A stretch of DNA of 11,881 nt from Nitrososphaera sp. (GTDB lineage Archaea > Thermoproteota > Nitrososphaeria > Nitrososphaerales > Nitrososphaeraceae). The stretch's first letter is position 1; each line of letters begins with the position of its first letter. Under the pieces are notes generated by a model, which worked only from the letters and a program-made list of their open reading frames with translations, made no database searches and had not been told where the DNA came from. Below, one piece after another: positions 6,244 through 11,747 of this stretch. The translations under genes were made by a program, and so were the position numbers. The stretch is taken from the NCBI GenBank assembly GCA_025450475.1, contig JANWHJ010000061.1, positions 1 to 11,881 of the forward strand, read 5' to 3'.

Positions 6244-6897
6244 ATGCCGTTTGATAGCAAGTGGGTGAAGCCACTAGGAGAAAGCGTTGGTCATAGGCTG
6301 CTCGAGGGCATTAAGCCCCAGGCGCCACTAAAGCCAAGGATAGAAGAAGCACAGAAAAAGCTGCAAATGCAAATCGCGAAACTGGATTCAATATCGTCAA
6401 GGATGCAAGAAAAAGATCAGGTCATTTTCAAGCGAGTAGTGCTTGCGATGCAGAGCCACGACGCTTCGCATGCAAAAGTGCTTTCTGGAGAACTGTCGCA
6501 GATCAGGAAAATGAACAAGATGGTAACGTCTGCAAAACTGGCATTGGAACAGATACAATTAAGGCTGAACACCATCACAGAGCTCGGAGATGTGGTTGTG
6601 ACGCTGAGCCCGGCTATGTCTGTAATAAAGGGATTGCAGGGTGGGCTGTCAGGAATGATGCCGGAAGCAGACCAGTCATTTGGACAGATATCGGAATTGC
6701 TTAGCAACATAATTACAGATTCGGGACAAATACCGAACAACGAAATTGGAACGGTTGGAGGGTTTAACGAAGACACTGCGCGGATTATGGAAGAAGCAAG
6801 TGCTGTCGTAGAAATGAACATGAAGAACAAGTTCCCAGACCTGCCTTCAACGACGTCAAGCACACCTGCAAAGAGCTTGGAGGCTACAGGCTACTAG
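6244..6897 (+). CDS. CdvB/ESCRT-III (Snf7) family division protein
   Basis: A 217-residue protein with the ESCRT-III pattern: a basic N-terminal helical hairpin (GIKPQAPLKPRIEEAQKKLQ, then MQEKDQVIFKRVVLAMQSHD), a helix with SGELSQIRKMNKMV, the segment LRLNTITELGDVVVTLSPAM typical of archaeal CdvB, and an acidic C-terminal helix (TARIMEEASAVVEMNM). These proteins polymerise on the inner membrane and constrict the division neck with CdvA and the ATPase CdvC. This copy ends in a short Ser/Thr/Pro tail and lacks the C-terminal winged helix that binds CdvA, so it is best called a CdvB paralogue. No cdvA or cdvC is adjacent. It converges on the 115-residue gene with only 16 nt between stops, and a T-rich tract (6909-6921) may end the transcript. 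Confidence 0.85.
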   Translation: MPFDSKWVKPLGESVGHRLLEGIKPQAPLKPRIEEAQKKLQMQIAKLDSISSRMQEKDQVIFKRVVLAMQSHDASHAKVLSGELSQIRKMNKMVTSAKLALEQIQLRLNTITELGDVVVTLSPAMSVIKGLQGGLSGMMPEADQSFGQISELLSNIITDSGQIPNNEIGTVGGFNEDTARIMEEASAVVEMNMKNKFPDLPSTTSSTPAKSLEATGY

Positions 6898-6913
6898 CCT
6901 GCCAATCTCTCTT

Positions 6914-7261
6914 TTATTTTTGTCCTGCTATTTTCTGAACCTGCTTTTTTATCCTTGAAATCGTCGGGTAGCTGTATTTCTTTTCCCTGTACGTCTTGAT
7001 CATGGCCTTCCAGTTGTTGAGACGCCATTTAGCCTGGTCCTGGCTTAGCAGGTGCGTTTCTCTTTTCACCATGCTCTTTCGGCCGGGCATAAGATACCCG
7101 CCCTTTGCAGCCGATTGGCGATTGTAGGCAAAGCGTAAGCCAAAGAGCAAGTCTGAAGGCGTAAGCGAGTTAAGGTACACTACTAGTTCCCTACTTTGCT
7201 CCTCTGAAAGCTTTAGCTTGAACGCGAATTCCTTAGTAGACACGCCAACAATGCAAAACAC
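6914..7261 (-). CDS. Hypothetical basic protein, downstream of bioF
   Basis: A 115-residue basic protein that I do not recognise. The N-terminal half (KLKLSEEQSRELVVYLNSLTPSDLLFGLRFAYNRQ) looks helical and amphipathic. The C-terminal half is Lys/Arg-rich (RETHLLSQDQAKWRLNNWKAM; ISRIKKQVQKIAGQK), which would suit nucleic-acid binding. The best start is GTG at 7259-7261; a second GTG lies six codons in. It lies 43 nt downstream of bioF on the same strand, and the gap holds a 22-nt palindrome that also occurs upstream of bioB. The gene could therefore be the third member of a bioB-bioF unit or have its own promoter overlapping the palindrome. A role in biotin use or control is only a guess from position. 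Confidence 0.7.
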   Translation of the reverse strand: MFCIVGVSTKEFAFKLKLSEEQSRELVVYLNSLTPSDLLFGLRFAYNRQSAAKGGYLMPGRKSMVKRETHLLSQDQAKWRLNNWKAMIKTYREKKYSYPTISRIKKQVQKIAGQK

Positions 7262-7277
7262 ACTCTAATTAACTTTG

Positions 7278-7299
7278 TTTCTAAACTCGAATTTAGAAA
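7278..7299. repeat. Palindrome copy 1 (bioF / 115-residue gene gap)
   Basis: TTTCTAAA-N6-TTTAGAAA, with the core CTCGAA reducing the whole 22 nt to a palindrome with one mismatched pair. Its reverse complement shares 16 consecutive bases (ATTTCTAAATTCGAGT, on the minus strand of 7285-7300) with copy 2 upstream of bioB. Its centre is 27-28 nt upstream of the GTG at 7261, where a TATA box would be expected. It could be an operator, or a hairpin at the end of the bioF transcript. Confidence 0.6.
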
Positions 7300-7304
7300 T
7301 AACA

Positions 7305-8465
7305 TCATATGACGTCTGTTTTTCTGCCTGCTTCTTCAAATGCCCGTATTGCAGCATCTAGGAGTTTCTTGCCGTGCATGGCGGTGAGCGAAACCCTGAG
7401 GCGCGCCGATCCCTTTTTGACTGTTGGATGCCTTATCGCCTGGGCAAAAGCCCCTGCCTTCAGCAACTCTTTTGAAAAATCTATCGCCTTCTTCTCCGGA
7501 CCTATCATGACTGGGATTATTTGGCTGGACGAGTTTCCAAGAGCAAATCCTATCCTTTTCAGTGCATTTGTAAAATAGATGATATTGCTGTGGAGTCTTT
7601 CCTGTAGACCGCCATTTTTAGCCAGCGGAATAGCGGCTATTGCCGCGGAGCAAAGGTGGCCTGGCAAGGCCGTGGTATATATGAACTGCCGGGATGTGTT
7701 TATCAACAGTTCCCGCATGGACTCTGTGCCCGCAACATAGCCTCCAAAGCAACCTAGGGCTTTGCTCATACTACTGATGTGTAAATCTACATCTGCTCCA
7801 AGGCTGGCGGGAACGCCTGAATATTCTGACCCACGGATGAAGTCGCCGTGTGCGTCGTCAACGATCGTCATGGCATCGTGATCCTTTGCAATGGCGCATA
7901 TTTCTGGCAGTATTGCAGTGTCACCTACCATGCTAAAGATGCCTTCAGTTATCACGATTTTTCTTCCCTCCACCTGTTGCATCAATTCATGCAAGTGATC
8001 CCCGTCATTGTGTCGGAATATCTTGACAGTGGCGCCGCTCAACTTACACGCGTCAATGATACTCGCGTGGTTCAGCTCATCACTAAAAATCGTGGAATTC
8101 ATGTCTGCGACAGCAGTGATTGCACCCAAATTCGCGCTATAGCCCGTTGGATAGACAAGCGCAGATTCTGTTCTACGGTGGTCCGCAAGTAGGCTTTCTA
8201 GTTCCATGTTTTTTGGGTGATTGCCTGCAATTAGTCTGGAACTGCACTGAGACACCTGATCTAGTGCTTCCACCGTTTTCTTTATGACCTGCTCGTTCTG
8301 GGACAGCCCGAGATAGTCGTTTGAGCAGAGATGGATTGCTTCTTTGCCATCAACTATTGCCAGCGGTCCCCTGACAACTACGGTTCTCAGACAGCGATAA
8401 AAGTCACTCTTTTCGAGAACATCAAGCCGGTCATCTATAAATGCAACTTTATGCTTTGAGGCCAA
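7305..8465 (-). CDS. bioF: 8-amino-7-oxononanoate synthase
   Basis: BioF condenses a pimeloyl thioester with alanine to make 8-amino-7-oxononanoate, the first ring-building step of biotin synthesis; PLP is the cofactor. The 386 residues carry family motifs: CSNDYLGLS (47-55), CSSRLIAGNHPKNMELE (74-90), VYPTGYSANLGA, DDAHGDF with Asp203 and His206, and SSMSKALGCFGGY with the Schiff-base Lys235. The start is a TTG (8463-8465): two codons before it is an in-frame TAA and no ATG or GTG lies near. The coding region overlaps the bioB end by 17 nt, so translation is probably coupled to bioB. BioF is hard to separate from related alpha-oxoamine synthases (Kbl, for example) by sequence alone, but the bioB, bioA and bioD neighbours settle the assignment. 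Confidence 0.94.
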   Translation of the reverse strand: MASKHKVAFIDDRLDVLEKSDFYRCLRTVVVRGPLAIVDGKEAIHLCSNDYLGLSQNEQVIKKTVEALDQVSQCSSRLIAGNHPKNMELESLLADHRRTESALVYPTGYSANLGAITAVADMNSTIFSDELNHASIIDACKLSGATVKIFRHNDGDHLHELMQQVEGRKIVITEGIFSMVGDTAILPEICAIAKDHDAMTIVDDAHGDFIRGSEYSGVPASLGADVDLHISSMSKALGCFGGYVAGTESMRELLINTSRQFIYTTALPGHLCSAAIAAIPLAKNGGLQERLHSNIIYFTNALKRIGFALGNSSSQIIPVMIGPEKKAIDFSKELLKAGAFAQAIRHPTVKKGSARLRVSLTAMHGKKLLDAAIRAFEEAGRKTDVI

Positions 8466-9420
8466 TCTCTTTTATCATCGCAATGTCCTGATTTGGTGCG
8501 TTCCCGCCAGTCGTGAGGTAGCCGCCTGTAATTATGCCGTTAGCGCCCGCCTTGAGGGCTAACCGTTCCTTGTCCTTAAGATGCACTTCGCGCCCACCGG
8601 CAATCTTGAGAATTGTTTTGGGCATGATAAATCGCCATACTGCAATTGTCTTGATCGCCTCAATCGGGTCAATTGGTTCGAAACCTCCCATTGGAGTTCC
8701 CTCCCTACCTATGAGAATGTTTATCGGAACCTCATCTGGATGGAGAGACGCAAGGGAGAAACCCAGCTCGAGCCGCTCTCTATTGCTCTCGCCCATTCCT
8801 ATTATGCCGCCTGAGCAAAGCTCGAGACCGGCTTGCTTAACGATTTTCGCGGTATTGATCCTGTCGGCAAATTCGTGAGTCTTGCATATCTTAGCAAAGA
8901 AACTCTCCGCAGCTTCTAGGTTGTGGTTGTAGCGCTTTACCCCGAGCTCTCGAAGTATGCGCGCCCTCGCCAGCGTCATAAAACCAAGAGAGACGTTGAC
9001 CGCAATGTCCACCTTGGACCTGATCTCGGTGATGGCCTCGCAGATCTGATGGAAGTCCTTCTCCGGCGGGTCACGGTAGGCACATACAAGGCAGAAACTT
9101 GTAGCTCCTGCCTCCTTGGCCTTTTTCGCGTTTTCAATCAATACTTCCGTTGGTAATAGTGGATACTTTGAAATGCCGGTGTCGTAGAACGATGACTGGG
9201 CGCAAAACGAGCAATCCTCGGGGCACGTGCCGGATTTTGCATTTATCAGGGCTTCGACGTCCACCGTATTGCCATTTAAGGTGCGAGTAATGGTGTTAGC
9301 GCATTCAGCAAGCTCGATTACTTCGCTAGTGGCTAGTAGCCGCTCGGCTTCTTCAAAGGTGATCGAGCCGCCGGAAAGGACTTTATGCATGCAATCGCTG
9401 ACAAACGTTGGATCGGTCAT
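8449..9420 (-). CDS. bioB: Biotin synthase (radical SAM), unusual cluster ligands
   Basis: BioB inserts sulfur into dethiobiotin, the last step of biotin synthesis. The 323-residue protein has the radical-SAM motif CPEDCSFCAQ (Cys66, Cys70, Cys73), YNHNLE (164-169), CSGGIIGMGE (Cys202) and AGGRE (Arg277). In the E. coli enzyme the auxiliary [2Fe-2S] cluster is held by Cys97, Cys128, Cys188 and Arg260. The counterparts here are Cys110, Asn142, Cys202 and Arg277. The Asn142 position is fixed by the ungapped 23-residue distance to YNHN. An extra cysteine, Cys113, makes a CLVC motif with Cys110. The auxiliary cluster may therefore be coordinated differently. The ATG start (9418-9420) has a TATA box about 29 nt upstream inside a BirA-type box. 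bioF overlaps its 3' end. Confidence 0.95.
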   Translation of the reverse strand: MTDPTFVSDCMHKVLSGGSITFEEAERLLATSEVIELAECANTITRTLNGNTVDVEALINAKSGTCPEDCSFCAQSSFYDTGISKYPLLPTEVLIENAKKAKEAGATSFCLVCAYRDPPEKDFHQICEAITEIRSKVDIAVNVSLGFMTLARARILRELGVKRYNHNLEAAESFFAKICKTHEFADRINTAKIVKQAGLELCSGGIIGMGESNRERLELGFSLASLHPDEVPINILIGREGTPMGGFEPIDPIEAIKTIAVWRFIMPKTILKIAGGREVHLKDKERLALKAGANGIITGGYLTTGGNAPNQDIAMIKEIGLKA

Positions 9421-9433
9421 CAGGTCAGTCGAG

Positions 9434-9466
9434 TTGTAAACTGATAATTAAAACTTTGGTTGACAA
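9434..9466. promoter_or_regulatory. BirA-type operator at the bioB promoter
   Basis: TTGTAAACT (9434-9442) and GGTTGACAA (9458-9466) are separated by 15 nt. The bacterial and archaeal biotin-repressor consensus is TTGTAAACC-N14/15-GGTTTACAA, so 16 of 18 arm positions match and the spacing is right. The arms extend outward as AGTTGT/ACAACT. The spacer contains the presumed bioB TATA box, so a bound biotin-protein-ligase repressor would block TBP. It lies 14-46 nt upstream of the bioB ATG. Confidence 0.7.
9445..9454 (-). promoter_or_regulatory. TATA box of bioB
   Basis: On the minus strand this reads GTTTTAATTA. Its centre lies about 29 nt upstream of the bioB ATG, so the message should be leaderless or nearly so. 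It is enclosed by the two arms of the BirA-type box. Confidence 0.5.
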
Positions 9467-9485
9467 CTGACAATAAAGCATGACA

Positions 9486-9507
9486 TTTCTAAATTCGAGT
9501 ATGGAAA
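9486..9507. repeat. Palindrome copy 2 (upstream of bioB)
   Basis: This 22-nt element begins TTTCTAAATTCGAGT and ends GGAAA. It matches the reverse complement of the element at 7278-7299 at 20 of 22 positions, including 16 consecutive bases when the preceding A (9485) is counted. The dyad is less perfect here. It lies about 47 nt upstream of the bioB TATA box, a position more typical of an activator or of a second repressor site. Confidence 0.55.
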
Positions 9508-9574
9508 TAAAACAAGGATTCGTGTGGAAAACGATATACAATAACTGGCCAAAAATAATCGTCCGGTGTAGGGG

Positions 9575-9641
9575 TTTTACCTGAAAAAAGGTCAAAATGC
9601 TGCTACATCGTATTGCCATTAGAAATGGCGGAATCCGTCAT
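9575..9641. repeat. Two small dyads in the bioB-recombinase spacer
   Basis: The 342-nt spacer 9421-9762 has no supportable gene. Besides the bioB control sites and the recombinase promoter it holds TTTTACCT/AGGTCAAAA (9575-9597, one bulged base, 6-nt loop) and ATGGCGGA/TCCGTCAT (9625-9641, one G-T pair, single central base). Their role is unknown, and either may be chance. Confidence 0.3.
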
Positions 9642-9660
9642 ATAGTTGCCAGTTGCAATC

Positions 9661-9734
9661 TGTTCAAAAAAGGACCCCTTGTTGAACTGCTCGTATGCTA
9701 AATGTTTATTTAATGACGTTGCCCTTTTTGAACA
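9661..9734. repeat. Inverted TTGAAC repeats around the recombinase promoter
   Basis: TGTTCAAAAAAGG (9661-9673) and CCTTTTTGAACA (9723-9734) are inverted repeats matching at 12 positions with one extra A. A third TTGAAC core at 9682-9687 is inverted relative to the first. The set brackets the recombinase TATA-like sequence. Serine recombinases often bind repeated half-sites at their own promoters, so this may be an autoregulatory or recombination (res-like) site. Confidence 0.45.
9704..9714 (+). promoter_or_regulatory. TATA-like box of the recombinase gene
   Basis: GTTTATTTAAT is centred about 54 nt upstream of the first ATG (9763), which predicts a leader of about 28 nt. It lies between the two arms of the TGTTCAAAAA inverted repeat. 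Confidence 0.4.
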
Positions 9735-9762
9735 ATTTTTTTGACAAGGCTGTAGTTAAGCC

Positions 9763-10374
9763 ATGATGGACAACAAATTCATGAAATACGCGTTTGCATA
9801 CTTACGGGTAAGTACAGAAGAACAGACAGTGCAGAACCAAAAACTGGCTCTTGAAAAATGGGCGCAGAGCAACAGTTACCAGATCCTTGACTTTTTTGAA
9901 GATTCTGCCGTCAGCGGCAGGGTCCCGGCAACGCAGCGACGCGGATTCCAAGATATGCTCGAAATAGTCAAAACGACAGGAATTGACGCAGTATTGGTCT
10001 ACGAACTATCGCGGGTTGGTAGGACCTTCTGGGACACCATTGATGCAATCAAAGTGATAGAGCAATATGCTCCTCTTGTTTCTTGTTCACCAAGAGAATC
10101 ATTCTTGCAGACTACAGAACCAGGTGTAAGAAAATTGATGATTGGCATTCTCACTTGGGTTGCAGAAAGAGAGCGCGACGTACTTGTCCAAAGAACAAAA
10201 GATGGCATGGTTAGAGCCAGGATGGTTGGCAAAGGCATAGGCAGGCCTCAAAAGGTTATAGATAAGGATCAACTCATAATGTTGCTTGCAGAGAATCGCT
10301 CAAAAGCAAAAATAGCGAAAGGCCTTGGCATCTCAAGAGTAACACTATACAAGGAACTGAAGCAGCTAAGATAG
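9763..10374 (+). CDS. Small serine recombinase (resolvase/invertase family)
   Basis: A 203-residue site-specific recombinase of the resolvase/invertase type, which breaks and rejoins DNA through a phosphoserine link. The catalytic domain is intact: YLRVSTEEQ with Ser17, DSAVSGR, VYELSRVGRTFWD with Arg84 and Arg87, and the AERERDVLVQRTKDGM segment before the long helix. GRPQK leads into a C-terminal helix-turn-helix (about 170-203, KIAKGLGISRVTLYKEL). In-frame ATGs occur at 9763, 9766 and 9781; the third would give MKYAFAYLRVS and is closest to typical family starts. It sits alone inside the biotin locus without a transposase partner or clear terminal repeats. It overlaps the 3' end of bioA by 9 nt, tail to tail. 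It may be a remnant of an integrated element or a domesticated enzyme; its target is unknown. Confidence 0.9.
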   Translation: MMDNKFMKYAFAYLRVSTEEQTVQNQKLALEKWAQSNSYQILDFFEDSAVSGRVPATQRRGFQDMLEIVKTTGIDAVLVYELSRVGRTFWDTIDAIKVIEQYAPLVSCSPRESFLQTTEPGVRKLMIGILTWVAERERDVLVQRTKDGMVRARMVGKGIGRPQKVIDKDQLIMLLAENRSKAKIAKGLGISRVTLYKELKQLR

Positions 10375-11703
10375 TTGCTCAACCTTCCTCAATATCTGGA
10401 CCTGTGCATCAAGCAACTTCTCTAGGTCTCTTTTCCCAATTGCAAGCGGAGGGATCACCATCATGATATTGCCGAGTGTCCGCTGATGCACGCCCATCTT
10501 TAGAGACTCTTGCACTATGAAATAATCTATCCTCTCATTGTTTTTCAGCTTGACAATCTGCTTGCCGTTTCTTGCGAGCTGGATCCCAGCTAGCAGGCCC
10601 TTGTGTCTGATGTCTGCCACTATCGGTGATTTTGCAAATTCGCGCAACCTTGAAGCAATGTATTTCGAATTTGCATTGATTTGCTGTATCAGATTACGTT
10701 CCTGGTAAAGCTTGATGTTTGCCAGCGCGGCTGCGCAGCCAACCGGGTGACCTGTAAAAGTGTGGCCATGGTAAAGCTGTTTGTGGTCAGAATATTTACC
10801 AAGGAAGGCGTTGAAAATGCAATCAGTGGTCATCGTGACTGCAAGGGGAAAATACCCTCCAGTCAACGCCTTTCCAAAGCAGACAATGTCTGGCTGCGAC
10901 CTCTGAGCAACGTACTCTATCATGTTGCCGAGCCGACCAAACCCAGTGGCTATTTCGTCAAGTACTAGCAGAACGTCATGGTCTCTACATATCTTTGCGA
11001 TCCTTCTTTGATATCCAGCGGGGTAAATGACGACGCCTCCGGCTATCTGTGCGCCGCTTTCCATGACGAGAGCTGCACACTTTTCTCCCCGCTCTTTGAG
11101 TAGCCTTTCTGTCTTCTCTAGGCACCGCTCTGCAAGTTCACCTTCATGCTTAAACCTGGTGCCGTAGAGAAGCGGGCTCGGCACTCGGTGTACTTTGGTC
11201 AAAAGGGTTTTGTAGACTCCAAAAAAGCTCTCGATGAACCCCACCGACATCGCACCGATCGTGTCGCCGTGGTACCCACGCTCCATCGAGATGAATTCTT
11301 TTTTTGCGTCTCTACCCTTGTTGCGCCAGTACTGCAACGCTATCTTCATGGCGGCCTCAATTGCAGTGGAACCGTTGTCCGTATAGAACACCCTGTCCAT
11401 GCCCTTCGCCAATCCTGCGAGGCGCTCAGCAAGCTGCGCAGACGGGCCATTTGCAAGCCCGAATAATGTTGAATGCTGAAGGTTCCTTATCTGCTCCACC
11501 ATCGCCTCACCTACCTTGTTCTGGCCGTGGCCCCATACGTTGCACCACATGCTTGCTATGCCGTCTAGGTATTTCCTGCCTTCGGTGTCAACTAGGTAGA
11601 ATCCTTTGCCTTTCACTATCACCCGGTTGTTCCATTTCTTCCAGTCGCCCATCTGTGTGTATGGATGCCAGACAAACTTCTTATCGGCGCTTTTCAGGCT
11701 CAT
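10366..11703 (-). CDS. bioA: Adenosylmethionine-8-amino-7-oxononanoate aminotransferase
   Basis: BioA transfers an amino group to 8-amino-7-oxononanoate to make 7,8-diaminononanoate, the substrate of BioD. The 445 residues are a complete class III aminotransferase: HPYTQM (13-18), SMWCNVWGHG near 51-60, DNGSTAIEAAMK, RGYHGDTIGAMS with Tyr144, DEIATGFGRLG with Asp249, and CFGKALTGGYFPL with the Schiff-base Lys278, followed by HGHTFTGHPVGCAAALAN. HPYTQM, GYHGDT and the WGHG region are family-specific to BioA/BioK. Whether SAM (BioA) or lysine (BioK) is the amino donor cannot be settled here. The ATG at 11701-11703 is divergent from bioD across a 44-nt spacer. A TATA-like box about 35 nt upstream (11734-11742, minus strand) would give a leader of about 9 nt. 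Confidence 0.94.
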   Translation of the reverse strand: MSLKSADKKFVWHPYTQMGDWKKWNNRVIVKGKGFYLVDTEGRKYLDGIASMWCNVWGHGQNKVGEAMVEQIRNLQHSTLFGLANGPSAQLAERLAGLAKGMDRVFYTDNGSTAIEAAMKIALQYWRNKGRDAKKEFISMERGYHGDTIGAMSVGFIESFFGVYKTLLTKVHRVPSPLLYGTRFKHEGELAERCLEKTERLLKERGEKCAALVMESGAQIAGGVVIYPAGYQRRIAKICRDHDVLLVLDEIATGFGRLGNMIEYVAQRSQPDIVCFGKALTGGYFPLAVTMTTDCIFNAFLGKYSDHKQLYHGHTFTGHPVGCAAALANIKLYQERNLIQQINANSKYIASRLREFAKSPIVADIRHKGLLAGIQLARNGKQIVKLKNNERIDYFIVQESLKMGVHQRTLGNIMMVIPPLAIGKRDLEKLLDAQVQILRKVEQLS

Positions 11704-11747
11704 ATCAGTTAAATGGAGGTGAACTCTATGGCTCTAATAATATTTCC
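11704..11747. promoter_or_regulatory. Shared bioA-bioD divergent promoter region
   Basis: Only 44 nt separate the two starts. On the minus strand ATATTATTA (11734-11742) is a plausible bioA TATA box. On the plus strand GTTAAATGG (11708-11716) could serve bioD, and GGAGGTG (11714-11720) resembles a Shine-Dalgarno sequence but lies 27 nt before the bioD ATG. The two promoters must overlap, so a single bound regulator could control both. No BirA-type box is recognisable. Confidence 0.4.

Noticed and set aside
6417..6863. Minus-strand frame (148 codons) inside the CdvB-type gene
   Set aside because: Hydrophobic, Ser-rich antisense translation of a helical protein; no independent support.
7278..9513. 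Direct-repeat att sites flanking bioB-bioF
   Set aside because: The two elements match better in inverted than in direct orientation (20 of 22 against 17 of 22 positions) and copy 1 is itself a palindrome, so a shared operator is the simpler reading.
9425..9619. 64-codon minus-strand frame upstream of bioB
   Set aside because: It covers the BirA-type box, the TATA box and palindrome copy 2, has a composition unlike the neighbouring genes, and is better explained as regulatory DNA.
9421..10374. Complete insertion sequence carrying the serine recombinase
   Set aside because: There is no TnpB-like partner, no terminal repeats beyond the promoter repeats and no target duplication visible; the recombinase has a C-terminal rather than the N-terminal HTH of IS607-type enzymes.
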